From positions 67,890 through 76,133 of the forward strand of contig DCTZ01000032.1 of the NCBI GenBank assembly GCA_002329485.1: 8,244 nt of DNA. Direction: 5' to 3'. A model generated the notes under the pieces. It did no database searches. It was given only the letters and a program-made list of their open reading frames with translations, and was not told the origin of the DNA. Positions 1 to 6,098 of the stretch are shown in pieces. The translations under genes and the position numbers were made by a program. Positions within the stretch are counted from its first letter, which is position 1. Each line of letters starts with the position of its first letter. The DNA is from Caryophanales bacterium UBA1427 (lineage in GTDB: Bacteria; Bacillota_I; Bacilli_A; ML615J-28; CAG-313).

Positions 1-1
1 A

Positions 2-91
2 GAGGAACGCAAAAAGCAGGAATCCGAAGAAAATATGCTTTCCATGGAAGAATTGGAAGCCATTTTCAAGCCCAAGAAAAAGGGTAAATAG
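2..91 (+). CDS. Probable replication initiation protein (DnaB/DnaD family), C-terminal tail only
   Basis: Only the last 29 codons and a TAG stop are present; the gene begins upstream of the window. The visible tail is very hydrophilic, rich in Glu and Lys, contains the segment MLSMEELEAIF and ends in a basic KPKKKGK run. No domain is visible, so the identity rests on position: 15 bases downstream starts a dnaI-type helicase loader, and in Bacillus subtilis and relatives dnaI directly follows dnaB, a primosomal protein of the DnaB/DnaD family that helps place the replicative helicase at the origin. Charged, flexible C-terminal tails are common in that family. The tight spacing suggests that it and dnaI are co-transcribed. 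The reading frame is secure, the product name is an inference. Confidence 0.5.
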   Translation, partial: EERKKQESEENMLSMEELEAIFKPKKKGK

Positions 92-106
92 AAACGAGGT
101 ATGTTT

Positions 107-1015
107 ATGAACAATGTAAAAGCAAAAAAAGATACCAAAACACCAGGCGAACAATTATCGATGCATCAAATGGTAAACGGCGTTCTAAAAAACCCTGAAA
201 TAGCCCGTTTCGTCAAAGCCAATAAGTTGACCAAAGAAGATGTCGAAAACAATTTATCGCTTTTTTTGGCCTTTCAGTTGCGAAGCGAAATCTGCCAAAA
301 CTGCTCAGGCTTGGATAAGTGCGGTCAATCCCTCCGAGGAAAAGAGCCTTTCCTCGATAATGACGAAGGCTATTTGGTTTTGGACATCCGGGATTGCAAA
401 TATCAGCAAATAGAAAACGAACGAATTCAAAAAAGCGAACGCTTGGAATTTATCGGCCCGATTCCGAACGGCTCTAATACCGATGATGTTATCGTGAACC
501 AGAAAAGAAGAGCGATTCTTTCGCAAATCAATAAATTCATTGAAAATTACCCTAAACCTCAAAAAGGCATTTACCTTTACGGTCCGTACGGTTGTGGAAA
601 ATCCTTTTTGATGTGGCATTTGGCCCGCCAATTGACCGAACTCGGCGCAAATGTCCTTTTTGTTTATTATCCGGAATTTGTAAGGCTCATCAAAAGCACC
701 ATCGGCCGGGACAGCGGAATGTTTGACGATTTGACCAACCAATTGAAAGAAGCCGAAATCCTGATTTTGGATGATTTGGGAGGAGAAATGTCTTCGGCCT
801 TCATTCGGGACGAAGTTTTGAGTCCGATTTTGCAGGAACGGATGTTGCAAAGAAAACCGATGTTTGTTACATCCAATTTAAGCCGCGATCAATTGACGGA
901 ACACTTGCGCGATACCGGAAAGGATTCCGATATCGTTAAGGCCGAAAGAATTGTGGAAAGAATGAAGACTTTGATGGATTTTATTCCGTTGGATGACAAA
1001 AATTACCGGTTGTAA
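107..1015 (+). CDS. dnaI: Primosomal protein DnaI, AAA+ replicative helicase loader
   Basis: DnaI loads the ring-shaped replicative helicase (called DnaC in Bacillus) onto DNA with the DnaB/DnaD proteins during initiation and restart. The 302-residue product has an N-terminal helicase-binding part with a metal-site-like C63-x2-C66-x5-C72 cluster, then an AAA+ ATPase domain. Walker A is GPYGCGKS at residues 159-166, Walker B is LILDD at 219-223, a sensor-1 TSN ends at N257, and a likely arginine finger lies in ERIVERM (R281/R285). Length is close to Bacillus DnaI (about 310). An ATG at 101 is in frame, but it sits 1 base after GAGG (96-99); the ATG at 107 has a normal 7-base spacing and is preferred. 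The gene probably shares a transcript with the upstream gene. The fourth zinc ligand expected in DnaI, a His eight residues after the third Cys, appears to be Glu here (E80). Confidence 0.9.
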   Translation: MNNVKAKKDTKTPGEQLSMHQMVNGVLKNPEIARFVKANKLTKEDVENNLSLFLAFQLRSEICQNCSGLDKCGQSLRGKEPFLDNDEGYLVLDIRDCKYQQIENERIQKSERLEFIGPIPNGSNTDDVIVNQKRRAILSQINKFIENYPKPQKGIYLYGPYGCGKSFLMWHLARQLTELGANVLFVYYPEFVRLIKSTIGRDSGMFDDLTNQLKEAEILILDDLGGEMSSAFIRDEVLSPILQERMLQRKPMFVTSNLSRDQLTEHLRDTGKDSDIVKAERIVERMKTLMDFIPLDDKNYRL

Positions 1016-1061
1016 TCTGAAAACCTGTGAAAGAGGAAAATTTAGGCAATCGAGTTCTCAG

Positions 1062-1082
1062 ACGCTACAGAAAGCGTTTTTT
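1062..1082 (+). terminator. Small intrinsic terminator after dnaI
   Basis: ACGCT (1062-1066) pairs with AGCGT (1073-1077) around a 6-base loop and runs into six T residues (1077-1082). The stem is short, so termination may be partial, but it lies between the dnaI stop and a strong promoter for the next unit. Confidence 0.6.
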
Positions 1083-1094
1083 GGGTCCAAACGA

Positions 1095-1123
1095 TTGACA
1101 AATAGGTATAAATCGAATATAAT
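1095..1123 (+). promoter_or_regulatory. Consensus sigma-A promoter of the thrS T-box transcript
   Basis: TTGACA (1095-1100) and TATAAT (1118-1123) match the sigma-A consensus at all twelve positions with an ideal 17-base spacer. Transcription should begin near 1130, just upstream of the T-box stem I. A strong constitutive promoter is expected here because control is exerted downstream, by T-box attenuation. Confidence 0.9.
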
Positions 1124-1142
1124 TAAGCAAAATAACAAAAAT

Positions 1143-1391
1143 GCGACGAATGGGACAAGATAAAAGGATAACTTTTTTTCAGCGAGGTAGGTTTGGTGGA
1201 AGCTACCAAAAAAGCCCTTTTGTTACCACCCAGGAGCAGCTCAATCGAAATTGAGCCGGATCAAGCCCGTTATGCTTAAAGAGGCAAAAAACAGTCGGAA
1301 AAACCTTGAATAAATGGTTTTTTAATGTTTTTTGCGAATTAAGGTGGTACCACGAACAACACTCGTCCTTATCCAGAGGATGAGTTTTTTT
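1143..1391 (+). promoter_or_regulatory. T-box riboswitch, threonine (ACC specifier), upstream of thrS
   Basis: This leader RNA senses uncharged tRNA-Thr and lets RNA polymerase read into thrS when threonyl-tRNA is scarce. Stem I spans about 1143-1237. TGGG (1151-1154) pairs with CCCA (1229-1232) below the specifier loop, AAAAGG (1162-1167) pairs with CCTTTT (1216-1221) above it, and the apical helix is GGTAG/CTACC (1186-1190/1203-1207) with an AGCGAG bulge and a loop containing TTTGGTGGAAG. The specifier ACC (Thr) is at 1225-1227, followed by the usual purine. A 7-bp hairpin lies at 1239-1256. Stem III is long, with a perfect 10-bp outer helix (1284-1293/1326-1335). The T-box AAGGTGGTACCACG is at 1341-1354. 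The antiterminator forms from AAGG/CCTT and ACG/CGT (1364-1366) around the tRNA-binding bulge TGGTACC (1345-1351). Pairings were made by eye. Confidence 0.95.
1361..1391 (+). terminator. T-box regulated intrinsic terminator of the thrS leader
   Basis: ACTCGTCCT (1361-1369) pairs over nine positions (one G-T wobble) with AGGATGAGT (1377-1385), with a 7-base loop and a seven-T tract (1385-1391). Its 5' arm shares CGTCCTT with the antiterminator, so the two structures exclude each other, as required for T-box attenuation. Uncharged tRNA-Thr would favour the antiterminator and thrS expression. Confidence 0.92.
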
Positions 1392-1412
1392 ATTTCACGA
1401 TAGGAGGACATT

Positions 1413-3326
1413 ATGAAAATCTATTTTCCAGACGGAAACAGTAAAGAATTTGCGCAAGGCGCAAGTGCTTATGAAATAGCTCAGGCTATTTCGGTAAGTT
1501 TAGCCAAAAACGCCATTGCAGCAAAAGTGGATGGCGAACTCTATGATTTGCATCGGCCGATTAACCACGATGCGCATTTGGAAATCGTAACCGATACCAA
1601 GGAATTGACCGATTTGCTTAACCATTCCTGTGCGCATTTGTTGGCCCAAGCCATCAAAGAAATGTATCCCCAAGCGCTTTTCGGCGTCGGCCCGACCATA
1701 GAAGAAGGCTTTTATTATGACATGGATTTGGGCGATGTCAAAATCAGCGAAGAAAATTTCGGGGAAATCGAACGCAAAATGTTGAAATTGGCGGAACAAA
1801 ACTTTCCGATTGTCCGCAAAGAACTTTCGCGTTCCGAAGCTTTGGAATTTTTCAAAAATGACAAATACAAAGTGGAATTGATCAACGATTTGCCGGAAGG
1901 CGAAGTTATTACCGCTTATTCCCAGGGTTCGTTTACGGATTTATGCCGCGGCCCGCATTTGCCTTCGACCAAATGGCTTCGTCATTTCAAACTATTGAAC
2001 GTAAGCGGTGCTTATTTCAGAGGCGACAGTAAACGCGAACAATTGCAACGAATTTACGGAATTGCTTTCTTCACCAAAGAAGAACTGACCAAGTATTTGG
2101 AACTTGTGGAAGAACGCAAAAAACGCGATCATCGCCGACTCGGAAAAGAGCTCGATTTGTTTATGATTAGCGAATTCGGTCCGGGATTCCCGTTCTGGCT
2201 TCCGAACGGTATGATTTTAAGACGCAATCTCGAAGAATTCTGGTACAAAATCCATACCCAAGCCGGTTACCAATTGATTCAAACACCGATTATGCTCGAT
2301 AAGAGCCTGTGGGAAATTTCCGGACACTGGACAAATTACCGTGAAAACATGTACGTTGCGGAAATCGACGACCGGGAATTCGCCATTAAACCGATGAACT
2401 GTCCGGGCGGAATCTTGGTTTACAAACGTGACATCCATTCTTACAAAGATTTTCCGCTTCGTTTGGCCGAACTCGGTTTGGTTCATCGCCATGAAGCAAG
2501 CGGTGCTTTGACGGGACTCTTCCGCGTACGAAACTTTACCCAAGACGATGCGCACATCTATTTGCGTTTTGACCAAATCGTCGACGAAGTGGCTAGATTA
2601 ATCGACTTGTTCGATTATGTTTACGGCATTTTCAACCTCAGTTATCATATCGAATTGTCGACCCGTCCGGAAGAAAAATACATCGGCTCGATTGAAGTTT
2701 GGAACAAAGCCGAAGAAGCTCTGGCGGACGCCTGCACCAAAGCGGGTCATGAGTTCAAAGTCAATCCGGGCGACGGAGCGTTCTACGGTCCGAAACTCGA
2801 CTTTAAACTCCGCGATTCCATGGGCCGGATTTGGCAATGCGGAACGATTCAGCTTGACATGAATTTGCCGGAACGTTTTGACCTTCATTATATCAACGAC
2901 CAAGGCGAAAAGGTTCGTCCGATTATGCTGCACCGCGCGCTCTTCGGTTCGCTCGAACGCTTTATCGGTATCCTGATTGAACACTATGCGGGAGCATTTC
3001 CGCTCTGGCTTGCACCGAGACAAATCGTTATCGTCCCGGTCAACAATGCGTCCCACGGCGATTATGCCAATAAACTAAAGGAAATTTTGGCTGAGCAAGA
3101 TTTCAGAGTCGAAGTCGACATGCGCGACGAAAAGATGAATTACAAGATCAGAGAAGCGCAAACCAAGAAAATCCCTTACACGATTGTGGTGGGCGACAAA
3201 GAAAAAGACGAACAGCTTATCACTTACCGTCCGTACGGTAAGAACGAATCGAAGACGCTTTCTATCGCGGAATTTGTCGCTAAACTAACAGAAGAAGTGA
3301 AAACCTTCGGAAAAAGCAAAGAATAA
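1413..3326 (+). CDS. thrS: Threonine-tRNA ligase (ThrRS)
   Basis: This cytoplasmic class II synthetase charges tRNA-Thr with threonine using ATP. The 637-residue product is full length for bacterial ThrRS. An N-terminal TGS domain covers about residues 1-60. The editing domain follows, with HSCAH (H71, H75) and CRGPH (C178, H182), the residue pattern used to clear mischarged Ser-tRNA. The catalytic core holds the three expected zinc ligands C330 (MNCPGG), H381 (in TQDDAHIY) and H507 (LHRALFGSLERF); motif 2 lies in VHRHEASGALTGLFRVRNF. The C-terminal anticodon-binding domain begins near residue 535. Start choice is firm: AGGAGG at 1402-1407 lies 5 bases before the ATG. Expression is controlled by the Thr T-box directly upstream and ends at the terminator at 3426-3468. 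In B. subtilis two genes (ytxB, ytxC) separate dnaI from thrS, from memory; here they are absent. Confidence 0.98.
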   Translation: MKIYFPDGNSKEFAQGASAYEIAQAISVSLAKNAIAAKVDGELYDLHRPINHDAHLEIVTDTKELTDLLNHSCAHLLAQAIKEMYPQALFGVGPTIEEGFYYDMDLGDVKISEENFGEIERKMLKLAEQNFPIVRKELSRSEALEFFKNDKYKVELINDLPEGEVITAYSQGSFTDLCRGPHLPSTKWLRHFKLLNVSGAYFRGDSKREQLQRIYGIAFFTKEELTKYLELVEERKKRDHRRLGKELDLFMISEFGPGFPFWLPNGMILRRNLEEFWYKIHTQAGYQLIQTPIMLDKSLWEISGHWTNYRENMYVAEIDDREFAIKPMNCPGGILVYKRDIHSYKDFPLRLAELGLVHRHEASGALTGLFRVRNFTQDDAHIYLRFDQIVDEVARLIDLFDYVYGIFNLSYHIELSTRPEEKYIGSIEVWNKAEEALADACTKAGHEFKVNPGDGAFYGPKLDFKLRDSMGRIWQCGTIQLDMNLPERFDLHYINDQGEKVRPIMLHRALFGSLERFIGILIEHYAGAFPLWLAPRQIVIVPVNNASHGDYANKLKEILAEQDFRVEVDMRDEKMNYKIREAQTKKIPYTIVVGDKEKDEQLITYRPYGKNESKTLSIAEFVAKLTEEVKTFGKSKE

Positions 3327-3425
3327 AGAGTTATTTTCGCATTAAGATGTTCATGGCAAAACAAGTGGAGCGTTTATTTAAAAAAACGCTTTACGGAATT
3401 TGTCAAAAAGCTTATCAAAGCAAAT

Positions 3426-3468
3426 AAAAAGACTATCATTTTCAAAAAGGAAAGGGTAGTCTTTTTTT
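3426..3468 (+). terminator. Strong intrinsic terminator after thrS
   Basis: AAAAAGACTATC (3426-3437) pairs with GGTAGTCTTTTT (3455-3466), 12 positions with one T-G wobble, around a 17-base A-rich loop, followed by a T run to 3468. It closes the thrS transcript. A weaker inverted repeat, AGCGTTT/AAACGCT at 3369-3390, precedes it and has only three T residues after it. Confidence 0.85.
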
Positions 3469-3500
3469 GCCTATGCCTATACCTTAAGCGGGATTTGTCA

Positions 3501-3506
3501 TATAAT
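3501..3506 (+). promoter_or_regulatory. Probable -10 element of the LysM gene promoter
   Basis: A perfect TATAAT lies 27 bases before the first possible ATG of the LysM gene and downstream of the thrS terminator. No good -35 hexamer is found: the sequence 17 bases upstream is TATACC (3478-3483), matching only three positions. A start point near 3512 would give a very short leader holding just the ribosome binding site. The missing -35 could mean activator help or another sigma factor; that is inference. Confidence 0.55.
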
Positions 3507-3533
3507 GGGTTTGAAAGGAAGGAGTATATGAAT

Positions 3534-4019
3534 ATGAGTATGAATATAAATCCAAACAAACGCTTCACAAGCGGCTATGATGAGTATGTCGTAAAACAAG
3601 GCGATTCGCTGTATCAAATAGCCAAATTGTTCAATACGACCGTAGCCGATATCAGCGATGCCAATATGTTGACGAGTTCCACGATTTATCCGGGGCAGGT
3701 TTTGATGATACCGAAAGCAGGCTTGCAACAATTCACCGTTTTCGAAGATTACCGTACGGTTGAAGGCGACACCATGGCGGGAATCGCCCAAAAGACCGGC
3801 ACGTCTTTGGCACTGCTCGGAACCTATAACGATTTCGGGGCGTTGAAACTTGAGAAAAACCAAATCGTCAAAATCCCGCGACGGGGAGGAACTTATCAGA
3901 TTTCGGAAGGGGATACGGTTAGCCGAATTATTCACCAAACCGGCAAAACCGCCCAAGAATTGCTGGAACTTAATGCGGGTACTTGGCTGAAAAAAGGCAC
4001 AACCATCCGTATTGCTTAA
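3534..4019 (+). CDS. Small protein of three LysM-like repeats, no signal peptide
   Basis: LysM modules bind N-acetylglucosamine polymers such as peptidoglycan. The 161-residue product is nearly all LysM: repeat 1 about 18-61 (YVVKQGDSLYQIAKLF...YPGQVLMIP), a diverged repeat 2 about 72-115 (YRTVEGDTMAGIA...NQIVKIP) and repeat 3 about 120-160 (TYQISEGDTVSRII...KKGTTIRI). There is no catalytic domain, hydrophobic N-terminus, lipobox or anchor. It may therefore work in the cytoplasm, in a spore coat or cortex (where unsecreted LysM proteins are known), or leave by an unusual route; the sequence does not decide. ATGs at 3528, 3534 and 3540 are in frame. The site AGGAAGGAG (3516-3524) is 3 bases from the first and 9 from the second, so 3534 is preferred. 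It is a single-gene unit with its own promoter and terminator. Confidence 0.85.
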   Translation: MSMNINPNKRFTSGYDEYVVKQGDSLYQIAKLFNTTVADISDANMLTSSTIYPGQVLMIPKAGLQQFTVFEDYRTVEGDTMAGIAQKTGTSLALLGTYNDFGALKLEKNQIVKIPRRGGTYQISEGDTVSRIIHQTGKTAQELLELNAGTWLKKGTTIRIA

Positions 4020-4041
4020 AATCAAAACAAAATGTTTTGTG

Positions 4042-4062
4042 AAAAGGCTTTGTGCCTTTTTT
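4042..4062 (+). terminator. Intrinsic terminator after the LysM gene
   Basis: AAAAGGC (4042-4048) pairs perfectly with GCCTTTT (4054-4060) around a TTTGT loop, ending in a T run to 4062. A second, weaker hairpin (AAAACA/TGTTTT, near 4024-4037) sits just before it. Its position rules out the far-upstream in-frame starts of trmFO. Confidence 0.85.
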
Positions 4063-4100
4063 CTTTTTGCGTAAAAAAACAACGGCTTTTGGCAAAAATA

Positions 4101-4109
4101 TGGTATAAT
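4101..4109 (+). promoter_or_regulatory. Extended -10 promoter of trmFO
   Basis: TGGTATAAT is a perfect extended -10 element (TGnTATAAT). The -35 region 17 bases upstream (AACGGC) has no consensus match, which extended -10 promoters tolerate. The start point would be near 4115-4117, leaving only about 35 bases before the preferred trmFO start codon. Confidence 0.75.
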
Positions 4110-4151
4110 CTATATACTATGAAATATGAACAGAAAGTATGTGATGTCTTT

Positions 4152-5468
4152 ATGAATAAAAAAGAAACAGTAACCGTAATCGGAGCGGGGCTTGCGGGGA
4201 GCGAAGCCAGTTATCAATTGGCCGAACGGGGATTCAAAGTCAAACTTTACGAAATGCGTCCGAAAAAAATGACTCCCGCCCATCAGACGGGCTTTTTTTC
4301 CGAACTGGTCTGCAGCAATTCCCTCCGAGCAAGTTCTTTGGAGAATGCGGTGGGGGTGCTTAAGGAAGAGATGCGCCTTCTTGATTCTTTGATCATGAAG
4401 GCAGCCGATGCCACGAAAGTGGAAGCAGGGGGAGCTTTGGCGGTAGACAGGGAAAAGTTTGCTTTCTTTATCACCGAAACCTTAAAGAACCACCCTAATA
4501 TCGAAATCATCAACGAAGAGGTTACGAAAATTCCGGAGGGAAATGTCATTATCGCAACCGGTCCGTTAACGAGCGACGCTTTAAGCAAAGAAATAACGCT
4601 CCTGTTGGGCGAAGATGATTTGTACTTTTTTGACGCGACGGCGCCGATAGTCACGGCCGATTCCATCAACCGCGATATTGTGTTTGAAGCATCCCGTTAC
4701 AACAAAGGCGAAGCCGCTTATCTTAATGCCCCCATGACCGAAGCAGAATTCGACCGTTTTTACGAATTCCTCATTTCCGCATCCACCGTGCAAACCAAAG
4801 ATTTTGAAGTCAAAGTTTTCGAAGCCTGTATGCCGATTGAAGAAATGGCCAAACGCGGCAAAGAAACCTTATTGTTCGGTCCGATGAAACCGGTCGGTTT
4901 AACCAATCCGAAAACCGGAAAAAGAGCGTTTGCGGTGGTGCAACTTCGGAAGGACAATGCCATCGGCAGTTTATACAATATTGTCGGATTTCAGACGCAT
5001 TTGAAATTTCCGGACCAAAAGAAACTGATTTCGCTCATTCCCGGTTTGGAAAAAGCGGAAATTGTGCGGTACGGGGTAATGCATCGCAATACCTATATCA
5101 ATTCGCCCAAACTTTTGAACCCGGGTTTCCAATATAAAAACAACCCCAAGGTGTTCTTTGCCGGTCAGATGACGGGAGTGGAAGGTTATGTGGAATCGGC
5201 TGCCAGCGGATTGGTTGCCGGAATAAACATGGCCCGAATGTTGGAGGCCAAACCTTTTATGACCTTAAGCGCAAATTGCGCCATCGGGGCTTTGTCGCTT
5301 TATGTTACCAATCCGGCAATCAAGAAATTTGAACCGATGAATGTGAATTTCGGCTTGTTCAATCCTCTGAGCGATAAAATGCCGAAAAAAGCGCGCAAAA
5401 CGGCTTACGGCGAACGGGCTTTGAAAACTCTTCAGGAAATCATTGTTTCCGAAAACATCGACAGTTAA
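4152..5468 (+). CDS. trmFO: Methylenetetrahydrofolate--tRNA-(uracil-5-)-methyltransferase TrmFO
   Basis: TrmFO is an FAD- and folate-dependent enzyme that makes 5-methyluridine at position 54 of the tRNA T-loop, using methylenetetrahydrofolate as carbon donor. The 438-residue product fits the family (435 in B. subtilis). It opens with the FAD-binding Rossmann motif VIGAGLAGSEA (residues 9-19), carries the signature ELVCSNSLR with C54 and FEACMPIEEM with C226, matching the two catalytic cysteines known from B. subtilis TrmFO, and ends with the flavin-site region AGQMTGVEGYVESAASGL. The ATG at 4152 gives the family's usual N-terminus, but no Shine-Dalgarno precedes it. An in-frame ATG at 4119 would add 11 residues and lies only 2-4 bases after the predicted transcript start. 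A short reading frame (4126-4155) overlaps the start codon. The gene appears to be a single unit; no terminator hairpin is visible after it. Confidence 0.95.
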   Translation: MNKKETVTVIGAGLAGSEASYQLAERGFKVKLYEMRPKKMTPAHQTGFFSELVCSNSLRASSLENAVGVLKEEMRLLDSLIMKAADATKVEAGGALAVDREKFAFFITETLKNHPNIEIINEEVTKIPEGNVIIATGPLTSDALSKEITLLLGEDDLYFFDATAPIVTADSINRDIVFEASRYNKGEAAYLNAPMTEAEFDRFYEFLISASTVQTKDFEVKVFEACMPIEEMAKRGKETLLFGPMKPVGLTNPKTGKRAFAVVQLRKDNAIGSLYNIVGFQTHLKFPDQKKLISLIPGLEKAEIVRYGVMHRNTYINSPKLLNPGFQYKNNPKVFFAGQMTGVEGYVESAASGLVAGINMARMLEAKPFMTLSANCAIGALSLYVTNPAIKKFEPMNVNFGLFNPLSDKMPKKARKTAYGERALKTLQEIIVSENIDS

Positions 5469-5519
5469 AAACATTAATTTTTTTAGATTTGACAGCAGTT
5501 AGGCAAAAGGATTAAATGA

Positions 5520-5548
5520 TTGTAAAAAAATCAAAAAAGTGCTAAAAT
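5520..5548 (+). promoter_or_regulatory. Probable sigma-A promoter of the zinc-ribbon gene
   Basis: TTGTAA (5520-5525) and TAAAAT (5543-5548) are 17 bases apart, with TGC before the -10 forming an extended -10 element. The start would be near 5555, just ahead of the GGAGG site. An alternative upstream pair, a perfect TTGACA (5489-5494) with TTAAAT (5512-5517), has the same spacing and may act as a second promoter. Confidence 0.65.
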
Positions 5549-5578
5549 AGTTTTTGAATAATGGAGGTATCAAACATT

Positions 5579-5956
5579 ATGAAGTATTGTACGCATTGTG
5601 GCACTCAGTTGAATGATTTTGCGGCAGTGTGCACTCACTGTGGCTGTATGGTGGGAAATATTAACATTCAACAGGGCCCAAAAGAAGAGGATGCCCCAAG
5701 TACCGGATTTGCCATTTTGGGATTCTTTGTTCCGCTTGCGGGATTGATCCTTTGGTTGGTTTGGAAAGATGAATTTCCGCTTCGGGCAAAATCTGTCGGA
5801 AAAGGAGCACTAATCTGTGTTATCGTTAATGTCGGTTTAGCGTATGTTTACGTTATTGCGATTATAATCTTTTTATTGGTGAGCCAATCGATTAATATCA
5901 ACGTTCCTGGTTTTAACCAATTTGCTTTCTTTATTCAATCATTAATTCATTGGTAA
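5579..5956 (+). CDS. Zinc-ribbon membrane protein of unknown function
   Basis: I do not recognise a specific named family. The 125-residue product starts with a short zinc ribbon, C4-x2-C7...C18-x2-C21 (CTHCG and CTHCG again), then a polar linker (residues 27-41), and two hydrophobic helices at about 43-62 and 77-101, so the ribbon is joined to the membrane. Such zinc-ribbon plus membrane proteins are widespread in Bacillota and largely uncharacterised; a regulatory or scaffold role is only a guess. The start is set by GGAGG at 5563-5567, 11 bases before the ATG at 5579. An in-frame ATG at 5561 overlaps that site and is unlikely. It has its own promoter and probably a terminator at 5999-6035. 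It lies next to cas9, but separate signals lie between them, so co-expression is not supported. Confidence 0.8.
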   Translation: MKYCTHCGTQLNDFAAVCTHCGCMVGNINIQQGPKEEDAPSTGFAILGFFVPLAGLILWLVWKDEFPLRAKSVGKGALICVIVNVGLAYVYVIAIIIFLLVSQSININVPGFNQFAFFIQSLIHW

Positions 5957-5998
5957 TACCTTTCAAATAAATCAAAATCGGTTGATTATCGGAAAATG

Positions 5999-6035
5999 AA
6001 ACCCAAAACTTCGTCAAAGAATTTTTGGTTTTTTT
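5999..6035 (+). terminator. Probable intrinsic terminator between the zinc-ribbon gene and cas9
   Basis: AAACC (5999-6003) pairs with GGTTT (6027-6031), AAAA (6005-6008) with TTTT (6023-6026), and CTT (6009-6011) with AAG (6017-6019) around a 5-base loop. There is a bulged C and a small internal loop. A seven-T run (6029-6035) follows. The stem is AT-rich and imperfect, so strength is uncertain. Confidence 0.5.
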
Positions 6036-6045
6036 ATATCTAAAA

Positions 6046-6074
6046 TTGACATATCTTGGAAATAATTGAATAAT
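6046..6074 (+). promoter_or_regulatory. Sigma-A promoter of cas9
   Basis: A perfect TTGACA (6046-6051) is followed after 17 bases by AATAAT (6069-6074), a five-of-six match to the -10 consensus. Transcription would begin near 6081, giving a leader of about 18 bases. It lies after the probable terminator at 5999-6035, which suggests that cas9 starts its own transcription unit. Confidence 0.75.
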
Positions 6075-6088
6075 GAAAAAAAATATTG

Positions 6089-6094
6089 GGGGGT
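6089..6094 (+). promoter_or_regulatory. Unusual G-run ribosome binding site of cas9
   Basis: GGGGGT lies 4 bases before the ATG at 6099. It pairs with the anti-Shine-Dalgarno in the same register as GGAGGT, with one G-U wobble. No other purine-rich site fits, and the protein begins exactly as expected for Cas9 from this ATG, so it fixes the start. Confidence 0.65.
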
Positions 6095-6098
6095 AAAA

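Noticed and set aside
2217..3056. Long minus-strand open frames within thrS, and similar ones in dnaI, the LysM gene, trmFO and cas9
   Set aside because: They run opposite recognisable, complete genes, have no ribosome sites or family motifs, and look like shadows of codon bias.
3369..3390. AGCGTTT/AAACGCT inverted repeat as a separate thrS terminator
   Set aside because: The loop is AT-rich and only three T residues follow; the hairpin at 3426-3468 is far stronger.
3495..3533. Longer N-terminus for the LysM protein from a TTG at 3495
   Set aside because: It would overlap the TATAAT element at 3501-3506 and the ribosome binding site at 3516-3524; the later ATGs fit those signals.
4032..4151. 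Far-upstream start for trmFO at 4032
   Set aside because: The added stretch covers the LysM terminator (4042-4062) and the trmFO promoter (4101-4109), and the family normally begins just before the VIGAGLAGSEA motif.
5957..6098. Search for a tracrRNA, leader or CRISPR repeat upstream of cas9
   Set aside because: No direct repeats of CRISPR type are present, and an anti-repeat cannot be recognised without the repeat sequence; the stretch is explained by a terminator-like hairpin and the cas9 promoter.
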